A stretch of DNA of 64,000 bases from contig NZ_VNJI01000014.1 of the NCBI RefSeq assembly GCF_007786445.1, forward strand, positions 1-64,000. The letters are read 5' to 3'. Origin of the DNA: Paenibacillus cremeus (GTDB lineage Bacteria; Bacillota; Bacilli; Paenibacillales; NBRC-103111). This document shows, in pieces, positions 1-6,737 of the stretch. A model generated the notes under the pieces. The model had not been told where the DNA came from. It searched no databases and saw only the letters and a list, made by a program, of their open reading frames with translations. The translations under genes and the position numbers were made by a program. Positions within the stretch are counted from its first letter, which is position 1; every line of letters begins with the position of its first letter.

Positions 1-112
1 TGAGATTTCCCAGTATGTAAGACCCCTTGTAGACGACGAGGTAGATAGGTTCGGGGTGGAAGCGCGGCAACGTGTGGAGCTGACGAATACTAATCGGTCG
101 AGGGCTTATCCA
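1..112 (+). rRNA. rrl: 23S ribosomal RNA, 3' end (partial)
   Basis: Only the last hundred or so bases of a 23S gene are in the window. The segment reading ACTAATCGGTCGAGGGCTTA near 89-108 is the conserved 3' terminal helix of bacterial 23S rRNA. The exact mature end is estimated by similarity to Bacillus. 5S and a tRNA block follow in the same direction. Confidence 0.93.
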
Positions 113-173
113 AAACGATTCAGTGAGCTTTGTTTCGAATCCAGTTTTCAGGGTGCAAATCCTGAACAATCCG

Positions 174-290
174 TTTGGTGATGATGGCGGAAGGGAACCA
201 CGCGTACCCATCCCGAACACGACCGTTAAGCCTTCCAGCGTCGATGGTACTTGGACCGCAGGGTCCTGGGAGAGTAGAACGTCGCCAAGC
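174..290 (+). rRNA. rrf: 5S ribosomal RNA
   Basis: About 117 bases with the usual 5S landmarks: TGGTGATGATGGCGG at the start, CCCATCCCGAACACG in loop B/C, and a closing strand CGTCGCCAAGC that pairs with the 5' end. It lies about 60 bases after the 23S gene, the normal 23S-5S spacing for Bacillales. Mature ends are approximate. Confidence 0.95.
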
Positions 291-297
291 AACTGAG

Positions 298-329
298 GAG
301 CCCACCTGGGGTGGGCTTTTTATTTTTTT
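298..329 (+). terminator. Terminator-like hairpin after 5S rRNA
   Basis: GAGCCCACC / GGTGGGCTTTTT hairpin followed by a T-run directly after 5S. It looks like a factor-independent terminator, so the tRNA block may depend partly on readthrough or on its own promoter. Confidence 0.75.
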
Positions 330-340
330 CAAATCATCAA

Positions 341-414
<74 letters not shown>

Positions 415-426
415 GTTTAATAACAA

Positions 427-498
427 GGCCCGTTGGTCAAGGGGTTAAGACACCTCCCTTTCACGGAGGTAACAGGGGTTCGAATCCCCTACGGGTCA
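427..498 (+). tRNA. tRNA-Glu (TTC)
   Basis: Acceptor GGCCCGT/ACGGGTC (one G-T pair), anticodon TTC in the CCTTTCACGG loop region, T-arm GGGGTTCGAATCCCC. CCA not encoded. Its last 13 bases are repeated at 591-603 (see the tRNA-linked repeat). Confidence 0.97.
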
Positions 499-604
499 TA
501 TATGGTAAGTAGGGGATGAGAAACTGAAGGGTTCGTCGGAGCTAAGCTTCGATAGGGTACGCCTCGCAGTCTCGAAGTGAAACGAAGAGTACCCCTACGG
601 GTCA
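499..604 (+). repeat. tRNA-linked repeat element A, with copy of tRNA-Glu 3' end
   Basis: The spacer after tRNA-Glu ends in CCCCTACGGGTCA (591-603), an exact copy of the last 13 bases of that tRNA. The interior holds a core (GTTCGTCGGAGC, TAAGCTTCG, then CGCAGT) that recurs after tRNA-Arg at 1283-1406. No ORF or tRNA fold is evident inside. The origin (small insertion with target duplication, or an unequal tRNA duplication that decayed) is inference. Confidence 0.75.
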
Positions 605-615
605 CCATTTCCCAT

Positions 616-691
616 GGAGGCTTAGCTCAGCTGGGAGAGCATCTGCCTTACAAGCAGAGGGTCGGCGGTTCGATCCCGTCAGCCTCCACCA
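616..691 (+). tRNA. tRNA-Val (TAC)
   Basis: Acceptor GGAGGCT/AGCCTCC, anticodon TAC in loop CTTACAA, T-arm GGCGGTTCGATCCCGTC. The CCA end is encoded (689-691). Confidence 0.97.
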
Positions 692-700
692 CTTTTCTAT

Positions 701-771
701 AGGGGCATAGTTTAAAGGTAGAACAAAGGTCTCCAAAACCTTTGGTGTGGGTTCGATTCCTGCTGCCCCTG
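701..771 (+). tRNA. tRNA-Trp (CCA)
   Basis: Acceptor AGGGGCA/TGCCCCT with discriminator G, anticodon CCA in loop CTCCAAA, short D-arm typical of Bacillales tRNA-Trp. CCA tail not encoded. Confidence 0.96.
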
Positions 772-774
772 CTC

Positions 775-851
775 GGCGGTCGTGGCGAAGGGGTTAACGC
801 ACTGGTCTGTGGCTCCAGCATTCGTGGGTTCAAGTCCCATCGATCGCCCCA
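775..851 (+). tRNA. tRNA-His (GTG)
   Basis: Eight-base-pair acceptor with the extra 5' G (G-1) that marks tRNA-His, anticodon GTG, T-arm GTGGGTTCAAGTCCCAT. An encoded CCA follows the acceptor stem. Confidence 0.95.
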
Positions 852-864
852 TTACACAATCCGT

Positions 865-936
865 TGGGGATTAGCCAAGCGGTAAGGCAACGGACTTTGA
901 CTCCGTCATGCCTAGGTTCGAATCCTAGATCCCCAG
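865..936 (+). tRNA. tRNA-Gln (TTG)
   Basis: Acceptor TGGGGAT/ATCCCCA with discriminator G, anticodon TTG in loop CTTTGAC, T-arm CTAGGTTCGAATCCTAG. CCA not encoded. Confidence 0.97.
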
Positions 937-947
937 TTTTCTTGCAT

Positions 948-1020
948 GAGCCATTAGCTCAGTTGGTAGAGCACCTGACTTTTAATCAGGGTGTCGTAGG
1001 TTCGAGTCCTACATGGCTCA
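948..1020 (+). tRNA. tRNA-Lys (TTT)
   Basis: Acceptor GAGCCAT/ATGGCTC, anticodon TTT in loop CTTTTAA, T-arm GTAGGTTCGAGTCCTAC. CCA not encoded. Confidence 0.97.
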
Positions 1021-1032
1021 CATGTTTTATAT

Positions 1033-1116
1033 GCGTTCGTGGCGGAATTGGCAGACGCGCTAGATTCAGGTTCTAGTGGGGTAACAGCCGTGGAGGTTCG
1101 AGTCCTCTCGAGCGCA
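1033..1116 (+). tRNA. tRNA-Leu (CAG)
   Basis: Class II tRNA with acceptor GCGTTCG/CGAGCGC, anticodon CAG flanked by the CTAGA/TCTAG stem, and a long variable arm before GAGGTTCGAGTCCTC. CCA not encoded. Confidence 0.97.
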
Positions 1117-1125
1117 TAGCGTTAA

Positions 1126-1200
1126 GCGGAAGTGGCTCAGCGGTAGAGCATCGCCTTGCCAAGGCGAGGGTCGCGGGTTCGATTCCCGTCTTCCGCTCCA
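1126..1200 (+). tRNA. tRNA-Gly (GCC)
   Basis: Acceptor GCGGAAG/CTTCCGC, anticodon GCC inside the CGCCTTGCCAAGGCG hairpin, T-arm GCGGGTTCGATTCCCGT, encoded CCA at 1198-1200. Confidence 0.97.
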
Positions 1201-1208
1201 TATTTTTT

Positions 1209-1282
1209 GTGCCCTTAGCTCAGCCGGATAGAGCGTTTGACTACGAATCAAAAGGTCGGGAGTTCGAATCTCTCAGGGCACG
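1209..1282 (+). tRNA. tRNA-Arg (ACG)
   Basis: Acceptor GTGCCCT/AGGGCAC with discriminator G, anticodon ACG in loop CTACGAA, T-arm GGGAGTTCGAATCTCTC. Last tRNA of the block; its final 15 bases reappear with one change at 1392-1406. Confidence 0.97.
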
Positions 1283-1406
1283 CCATTAAGACATCTTCGA
1301 ATTACCAAGTGAACTGAGCTAGATTTGCACGGTAGAGTTCGTCGGAGCATAAGCTTCGGAAGGATTGCATCGCAGTCGGTCGTCAGACCGCATCTCTCAG
1401 GGTACG
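1283..1406 (+). repeat. tRNA-linked repeat element B, with copy of tRNA-Arg 3' end
   Basis: The 124 bases after tRNA-Arg end in ATCTCTCAGGGTACG, a copy of the last 15 tRNA bases with one mismatch. The middle carries the core of element A: GTTCGTCGGAGC, then (with one extra A) TAAGCTTCG and TCGCAGT. Two different tRNAs followed by related inserts, each closed by a copy of that tRNA's own 3' end, argue for a recurrent process. Most of 1283-1611 is accounted for by this element and the next terminator. Confidence 0.75.
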
Positions 1407-1423
1407 TAATAAAAGAAAATTCC

Positions 1424-1473
1424 AAGCCTTAGCATCACCGTTCAGTGGACGGTATGGTGCTAAGGCTTTTTTC
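1424..1473 (+). terminator. Intrinsic terminator of the rRNA/tRNA operon
   Basis: AAGCCTTAGCAtCACCG pairs with CGGTatGGTGCTAAGGCTT and is followed by TTTTTT. It is the strongest terminator in the first 1.5 kb and closes the tRNA block. Confidence 0.9.
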
Positions 1474-1611
1474 ATGCTGTCCTGCTTGCTTTCAGTTCAT
1501 TTTAATGGAAACTTAATCCTCTCTTCAGATATCCGTCACGGAGGTTTCAGAAACGTGCTGTAAAGTACTAGGTGTAGGACAAATACAGAGAACAGGAATG
1601 GAGAGAAGAAT

Positions 1612-2397
1612 ATGAAAATGAAAATGATGAACAAGAAAATTTTGACGGGTACATTGGCAGCAAGCGTATTGCTTGGAAGTGGGCTAACTGGAGCCCTTTA
1701 TAATAAAGCTTTTGCAGCGACGGATGGGACAAGCTCATCGGCTGCTGTAACGACAGCGGCTGACACAGCTGCACCGGGGGACGGACAAGGCCACCATGGC
1801 CAACGCGGCCAACGCGGCGGCGGCCACGATGGTTTCCGAGTCCTCAACGTCGAGAAGGAGACGGCATCCATTCTGGGAATCGATGAAACGACCCTTCGCG
1901 ATCAGCAGAAGCAAGGCCAAACGCTGGTTCAAATCGCGCAGGACAAAGGAGTAACGGAAGACGTGCTCCTGCAAGAGCTGACTACTGCCGCAACCGACAC
2001 AATTAATGCAGCTGTAACAGCCGGCTCTCTGACACAGACTCAAGCCGACCAACAAACATCCGGTTTGGCGGATCGCTTGAAGCAGCAAGTGGAAGGACAG
2101 GGGTTTGGCCATAACGAAGGCCAGGGACACGGCAAGATGGAGCGCGGACGTTTCGGTACCTTTGCCGATCCGGAGGCCATGGCCCAAATCCTTGGGATGA
2201 CGCAGGCGGAGCTGAATACCGAGCTACAAGCAGGCAAATCCCTGGCCGAGGTTGCTGAAGCCAAAGGCATTGCCAAAGACGAGCTGATCGCCAAAATCAA
2301 GGACAGCCTGACAGACAAGTTAACCAATTTCATCGATAAAAAAGAAACTAAAGATAAAGCAGCTGCGACCAACTCCAGCGATACTTCAGCGAACTAA
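1612..2397 (+). CDS. Secreted protein with two imperfect helical repeats
   Basis: The 261-residue product starts with a classical signal peptide (Lys-rich start, hydrophobic stretch, likely cleavage near AFA-ATD at about residues 34-37). A low-complexity Gly/His/Gln stretch follows (about 58-72). Two related modules come next: around residues 87-120 (LGIDETTL..GQTLVQIAQDKG) and 192-226 (LGMTQAEL..GKSLAEVAEAKG). Both have the form 'LGMT..EL...L..GKSLAEIA..KG' common in uncharacterised Bacillales secreted proteins. GGAGAGAAG precedes ATG 1612; ATG 1618 or 1627 could also serve. It probably forms an operon with the membrane protein and PspA downstream. I know no defined function. Confidence 0.85.
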   Translation: MKMKMMNKKILTGTLAASVLLGSGLTGALYNKAFAATDGTSSSAAVTTAADTAAPGDGQGHHGQRGQRGGGHDGFRVLNVEKETASILGIDETTLRDQQKQGQTLVQIAQDKGVTEDVLLQELTTAATDTINAAVTAGSLTQTQADQQTSGLADRLKQQVEGQGFGHNEGQGHGKMERGRFGTFADPEAMAQILGMTQAELNTELQAGKSLAEVAEAKGIAKDELIAKIKDSLTDKLTNFIDKKETKDKAAATNSSDTSAN

Positions 2398-2417
2398 GTC
2401 GGAAAGGGGCATGCACT

Positions 2418-2819
2418 ATGAAACAGCGCAGCTTTTGGAAGAGCGCAATAGCCCTTGTGGGAGCAGGAATTCTCGCATCCACGGTGTTTAGAATCACCTC
2501 TTCCATCCATCATCCTGAATTCCCAGGAAGAAGGTTGGAGCCTGTACGGGCACTCCACGGGCAATGGGGACGCGGTGGCGGACCTGGCGAGTTTCATCAC
2601 GGCTTTGCATGGATGCCGGGTTTGTTCCTTCTGGCAGCCATTGTGATAGCCGGCTATGTATACATTAAATATAGAAGTCATCGGAAGCCAAGCTACGAGG
2701 CCGTAGTTATGGAAGCACCATATACATCAACAGTGACACGTCGAGTGGATTATCTAGATGAATGGGAAAAACAAGTACAGCGGGAGGAAGTTAACCATGG
2801 GCATTCTAAAACGAATTAA
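2418..2819 (+). CDS. Small membrane protein, unknown function
   Basis: A 133-residue protein with a hydrophobic N-terminal segment (about 8-26), a Gly/His/Arg-rich loop, a second hydrophobic segment (about 66-83: LFLLAAIVIAGYVYI), and a basic then acidic cytoplasmic tail. GGAAAGGGG lies upstream at good spacing. Its last 23 bases overlap the next gene, pspA, in another frame, which suggests translational coupling. A membrane partner for PspA is a reasonable inference from position alone, since Psp/Lia systems often pair PspA with small membrane proteins, but no family was recognised. Confidence 0.75.
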   Translation: MKQRSFWKSAIALVGAGILASTVFRITSSIHHPEFPGRRLEPVRALHGQWGRGGGPGEFHHGFAWMPGLFLLAAIVIAGYVYIKYRSHRKPSYEAVVMEAPYTSTVTRRVDYLDEWEKQVQREEVNHGHSKTN

Positions 2820-3456
2820 GCAAATTGCGGCAGCGGACCTGAACAAATATTTGGATAGCTTTGAGGATCCCATCAGCATGGTTAACCAGTATATGCGGGA
2901 AATCGAGGAGCAGCTGGACAAAGCCAAGGCGGCGCTGGCGGGCCGGCTCGTTGTGGAAAAAAGCTACGAGGTGCTCGTCGAGCAAACGAAGGAGGTGATC
3001 GGAAAACGGACTCGCCAAGCCAATCTGGCTGTGGATCGCGGGGAAGAGGAGATCGCACTCCTAGCTCTTCAAGAAAAAATTATTCATGAGGAAAAACTGC
3101 AGGTGTACCTCGAGCAGCTGGCGACCGTGAAGCAGCAAACGGCGGCGCTGAGTGAGGAATTGAACAAGCTGACGGATATCTGCAATGAGCTGCAAACCAG
3201 AAGGCAGTTTCTACTATCTCGAACGAACGCTGCCGAAGCCATACAAAGAACAGTTAGAGTGCAAAATACGTACAATTCGGAGTCGATTCTGAGAGGCTTT
3301 GCGCGAATGGAGGAAAAGGTTTGGCGTATGGAAACTGGAGCGCAAGCGAGTAGAGAGGTATCACGGCTAGCGAGGCCTGATGGACTTGGTATTGGTTTAG
3401 TGAGTCAAGCCGCATTCAGTGAGCTTGAGAGGCTGAAGGCAGAAAGGAACGTTTGA
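2797..3456 (+). CDS. PspA/IM30 family envelope-stress protein
   Basis: A 219-residue, almost entirely alpha-helical, charged protein. It begins MGILKRI and continues with helix-rich sequence such as LNKYLDSFEDPISMVNQYMR, the signature start of PspA/LiaH/VIPP1 proteins. These ESCRT-III-like proteins form oligomers on the inner face of the membrane and protect it under stress. I chose ATG 2797 because GGGAGGAAG lies seven bases upstream and the family start is MG(I/L)L; an in-frame ATG at 2758 is inside the preceding gene and lacks a site. A terminator follows at 3517. The next gene, a PadR regulator, has its own promoter. Confidence 0.93.
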   Translation: MGILKRIKQIAAADLNKYLDSFEDPISMVNQYMREIEEQLDKAKAALAGRLVVEKSYEVLVEQTKEVIGKRTRQANLAVDRGEEEIALLALQEKIIHEEKLQVYLEQLATVKQQTAALSEELNKLTDICNELQTRRQFLLSRTNAAEAIQRTVRVQNTYNSESILRGFARMEEKVWRMETGAQASREVSRLARPDGLGIGLVSQAAFSELERLKAERNV

Positions 3457-3516
3457 CACACCCACCTCAGTAAGCCGATGCTAATCGGATTGTGGAGTTG
3501 ACCAGACCTCGCCGGA

Positions 3517-3554
3517 GACGCGTGGCCCCCATATAGGGGAGCCCGCGTCTTTTT
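3517..3554 (+). terminator. Intrinsic terminator after pspA
   Basis: GACGCGTGGCCCCC / GGGGAGCCCGCGTC hairpin followed by TTTTT, ending the 1612-3456 operon. Confidence 0.85.
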
Positions 3555-3626
3555 CATATTGAAGTGCAGTACCTGGATACTGTTTATCCACATAGCAGCG
3601 ATTTCTAAAAAAATGAAAAAAGACTA

Positions 3627-3683
3627 TTTACACAATACGATATATCGTATTAGAATGAAGATGCAACAATAACGATATATCGT
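3627..3683 (+). promoter_or_regulatory. padR promoter with two palindromic operators
   Basis: TTTACA (3627-3632) and TAGAAT (3651-3656) are 18 bases apart and make a plausible sigma-A promoter. The spacer is filled by a perfect 18-base palindrome, AATACGATATATCGTATT (3634-3651). A second copy of the core ACGATATATCGT lies at 3672-3683, just before the ribosome binding site. One operator on the promoter and one downstream is the layout of an autorepressed PadR gene. Binding by this PadR protein is inferred. Confidence 0.75.
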
Positions 3684-3698
3684 ATTGGAGGCGAGCAT

Positions 3699-4400
3699 AT
3701 GAAATTTGATCACCATTGGAAGAGCCATCAAGGCTGGCGGGGCTTTAGCAGGGCAGGGGACTTGGAGGAACGATTCTCGAGGCACCACCGTGGAGGGGGA
3801 CCGCACGGCCCCGGCGGAAGAGGGGAAGGGAGACGCCGTTTTTTTGAGCGCGGGGAATTTAAATTCGCACTTCTGGAGCTTCTTGCCACTGCACCGATGC
3901 ACGGATATCAGCTGATCAAAGCAATGGAGGAGAGAACGGGAGGCTTGTATACGCCTAGCGCCGGTTCGATTTATCCTAATCTGCAGCTGCTGGAGGATAT
4001 GAGCTATATAGGCTCGTCTGAAGCCGATGGGAAGAAGCTGTACCATATTACTGAACAGGGCATCCAATATCTTCGCCAGAGCGGCAAGACGGACCAGAAA
4101 CAGCCCGAGAAGCTTTGGGACCGGCGCGGCGGCCGATACAAGCTGTTCGAGAAGCAGGGGAAGCACGAACTGCGGGAGCTCATGAAGGAGTGGTCTGGAG
4201 TTATTTCTCTGATGGCTTCGGCGGCAAGAGGGGCGCAGGAGGACAAGACCGGGGCAAAGGCGGAGAGGTTCCAAGACTTGATGGTCTCGTTTCAAACTCA
4301 GCTGAACGAATTTCTTGCGTCGGATGCCGACAAGTTTGCCAAAGAAGCGGATCCCGATCCATCTTCCTCAACGGAGGATGATCAGCAGGAGAAGGAATGA
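3699..4400 (+). CDS. PadR family transcriptional regulator
   Basis: The 233-residue product has an unusual N-terminus of about 48 residues rich in His, Arg and Gly. The PadR winged-helix domain follows (about 50-130): FALLELLATAPMHGYQLIKAMEERTGG...SAGSIYPNLQLLEDMSYI. The C-terminal half is helical and charged, ending in a Ser/Asp/Glu tail. PadR proteins with a His-rich N-terminus followed by 'FKFALLELL' are common in Firmicutes and often control neighbouring membrane-stress or export genes. The start ATG follows TTGGAGGCG. Regulation is probably autogenous through the two palindromes upstream. Confidence 0.93.
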   Translation: MKFDHHWKSHQGWRGFSRAGDLEERFSRHHRGGGPHGPGGRGEGRRRFFERGEFKFALLELLATAPMHGYQLIKAMEERTGGLYTPSAGSIYPNLQLLEDMSYIGSSEADGKKLYHITEQGIQYLRQSGKTDQKQPEKLWDRRGGRYKLFEKQGKHELRELMKEWSGVISLMASAARGAQEDKTGAKAERFQDLMVSFQTQLNEFLASDADKFAKEADPDPSSSTEDDQQEKE

Positions 4401-4429
4401 AACCGAAGGCAGCAGACATAATAACAAAA

Positions 4430-4477
4430 AGCGGCAAGCAGGGATGAAAGAATATCCTAGCTTTGCCGCTATTTTTT
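4430..4477 (+). terminator. Intrinsic terminator after padR
   Basis: AGCGGCAA pairs with TTGCCGCT around an interior loop and is followed by a TTTTTT run. It lies at the end of the convergent pseudogene. Confidence 0.75.
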
Positions 4478-4850
4478 ATCGTTCGTTCAGCTGCATGGTA
4501 AAGGTCGTTTTTTCATCGGGTACGCTCTTTGCGTAGATTTTCCCTTGGTGCTGTTACACAATCGACTTCGCAATGGCGAGCCCCAGACCATAGCCGCCGT
4601 TCTGGCGCGAGCGCGAGGAATCGATCCGGTAGAAGCGGTCGAAGATTTTATCGAGATGTTCCTCCGGATCCCCGGGCCCGTATTGCTTACCGACAGCTGG
4701 ATATGGTGATGCTGCCTCTTGAGCACCAGCTGGATCGAGCCCTTCGGATTCGAATATTTGATGGCATTGTCCAACAGGATCATGGCTACCTGCTTCAACG
4801 TTGGCTTAATCATTCTGACCGTTTCAGGCATTGCCTTATCGATCCAAACC
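4476..4850 (-). pseudogene. Decayed sensor histidine kinase, C-terminal remnant
   Basis: Read on the minus strand, the first part encodes the N-box of an HATPase domain ([19 protein letters not shown]) and runs to SNTGPGI. There the frame shifts. The next frame continues with [11 protein letters not shown] and [14 protein letters not shown], then meets an in-frame TAA before QHQGKIYAKS. The kinase N-terminus (sensor and dimerisation domain) is absent and no response regulator is adjacent. One frameshift plus one nonsense codon in about 130 residues makes it a dead fragment. Confidence 0.85.
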
Positions 4851-4893
4851 TTAAGAGCACAAAGCCGAAGCAGGATAAGAAAAGCGGCTTAGT

Positions 4894-4941
4894 AAAAATA
4901 GGGTGATAAAGGAACAGCTGGTTCCTCTATCACCCTATTTT
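4894..4941. terminator. Bidirectional terminator hairpin
   Basis: AAAATAGGGTGATA pairs with TATCACCCTATTTT, with an inner GGAACAGCTGGTTCC hairpin. A-run and T-run on either side allow use in both directions, including for the minus-strand phosphatase gene at 4961. Confidence 0.85.
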
Positions 4942-4960
4942 GCCTATGAAGCGCCCATCA

Positions 4961-6610
4961 TTATAGCAACGACTGCGTAATCACAACTACCGCGGAGCGC
5001 GGGTCCCTCTTCCCGAAACGGTGCTGCCAGCTGCTGGTTGGGCTAGCTGTTCCAACGCCGGAAGCGCCCGGGTGGTTGACGGCCATGAAGACGGTCGCTT
5101 GATAATCCGTAAAGGAAAGTCCGCATAACGCCGCTTCCGTTGGTGCTGATGCGTATTGCTTGGTTTTTTGGGCGGAGCCCGTAGGATGGATGAGATAAAG
5201 TCCGTTGTTCTTGAATTCCGACCAAGCGCCTGTGTTCAACCGTTCAGGAGAAATATCCGAGCCGACCCAGAGGTTGCCGTTATTGTCGATGGTCAGGCTG
5301 CCTGGCGAGCTGAAGCCGCTTTGGCGCCCGCCCGCAATGAACGTTTCCGACGTGAAAGTATCCCCGGAGCTTTCCTTCAAGCGGATGATTTGGCCGTGAA
5401 GATTGCCGCGATTATCGTTTTGGGTACAAGCGACGAACACGCTGCGATCCCTCGGATGAACAGTAAGCTCAGCTGGACGATCACACGGCGTGGCTCCGAC
5501 AATCAGTGCCGCTTCACTGGCGGACGCCAGAACATCGCTTTGGGATTGAAACTGCTCCAGCAGCGTTTCTTTGGATTTATACAGGCTCTCCGGCGCTTGG
5601 TAGGTGATGCGCTTCAGCTGATTCCGCACATTGTCCAAGGATAGCTCGATCCAGCGGCCTTGGATAAAGTCAGCGGCGTACAGCGTGCCCTCGCTCAAAA
5701 GCTCACTCGTCTGAGTATCGCCAGCTTCCGTCCACTTGCCTGCGCTGACGTACTTGTAAATGAAGCCCTCCGGCGAATCTTCTCCCATATAGACAACGAC
5801 CCGATTGTCGCTGCTCAGGGTCATGGCTGCGCTGCCGTGATGGAATCGTCCGAGCGCGGTATGCTTAACCGGCTTGCGGCGCTTATTGAACGGATCCACC
5901 TCGACGATCCACCCATAATGGGACAATGCGAGACCAGCGTCGCGGCTGGCGGCCTCGAACTGATTTTCGCCGGTTAGCTGGGTGTTCCATAAGGTTTTAG
6001 CCCCGCCTCGATTCGCTAATGTACCTTGGACCAGGGTTGCGCCGTTTACAGCCGAGGTGCCGCGAACCGGACCAGACAGCTCGATTGGTGTTAATCCGGA
6101 GACGCGATAAGCGAGGGTAGAGTCGGTCGCGAGCTTCCACTGGCCGAACGCATCCTTCTTCAGATGAAGCACCGAGCCGCCTTGCTCGTAAAGCAGCTGC
6201 TTTTGCTGCTCCCATGCCACGGCTTCCGACCGGTCTACCATCCAAGAATATTGGGCGAATTCGTGGTTGACCCAGAGCAGAGCTTCAGAGTCAGACCCCG
6301 GAATCGGGAAAAAGGACGTGTAGCTGCTGTTCATCCCCAGCGTATCGCCCGATGCATTGATCGTGTCGCCATACGCGGCCAGAACGGAATAAGCCAATCC
6401 GCCAGCCAAAAGCAATTGATCCGCATCGTCCGCGGTGTGCTTGGTCGGGTTGAAGGTCTCGGGCAGTTGATCGTATGTATTGAGCTCGGTGGCCTCGCTT
6501 GCCCGGGAGCTAAGAGAGCCTAGGCCGGAGTACGCAGCAGCCAGGGAAGCGAAGCCGGTTCCCAGGTATTTCAAGAAATGTCGACGCGACACATGTTTAT
6601 TCAATTCCAT
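4961..6610 (-). CDS. PhoX family phosphatase (DUF839), Tat-exported
   Basis: A 549-residue protein that starts with a twin-arginine signal (VSRRHFLKYLGTGFASL) and ends its export signal near residue 37. The body is a PhoX/DUF839 beta-propeller: LLWVNHEFAQYSW, HGSAAMTLSSDNRVVVYMGEDS, CDRPAELTVHPRDRSVFVACT and NLWVGSDISPE are typical segments. PhoX enzymes are calcium/iron-dependent phosphomonoesterases that fold in the cytoplasm and act outside the cell; whether this one is an alkaline phosphatase is inferred. GGAGGAGAAC precedes the ATG. No clear Pho box was identified in the 125-base region shared with the divergent tail-collar gene. Confidence 0.88.
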   Translation of the reverse strand: MELNKHVSRRHFLKYLGTGFASLAAAYSGLGSLSSRASEATELNTYDQLPETFNPTKHTADDADQLLLAGGLAYSVLAAYGDTINASGDTLGMNSSYTSFFPIPGSDSEALLWVNHEFAQYSWMVDRSEAVAWEQQKQLLYEQGGSVLHLKKDAFGQWKLATDSTLAYRVSGLTPIELSGPVRGTSAVNGATLVQGTLANRGGAKTLWNTQLTGENQFEAASRDAGLALSHYGWIVEVDPFNKRRKPVKHTALGRFHHGSAAMTLSSDNRVVVYMGEDSPEGFIYKYVSAGKWTEAGDTQTSELLSEGTLYAADFIQGRWIELSLDNVRNQLKRITYQAPESLYKSKETLLEQFQSQSDVLASASEAALIVGATPCDRPAELTVHPRDRSVFVACTQNDNRGNLHGQIIRLKESSGDTFTSETFIAGGRQSGFSSPGSLTIDNNGNLWVGSDISPERLNTGAWSEFKNNGLYLIHPTGSAQKTKQYASAPTEAALCGLSFTDYQATVFMAVNHPGASGVGTASPTSSWQHRFGKRDPRSAVVVITQSLL

Positions 6611-6737
6611 CTCACGTTCTCCTCCGAAAGTTAGACACTATGCTACTAAAGATACCATATATTTCGAAGATTTGAATGCGGTTTACAAATAATTTTGCTA
6701 GAATTGTAGGTAACTAGAATTCCTTGGAGGTAACGTG

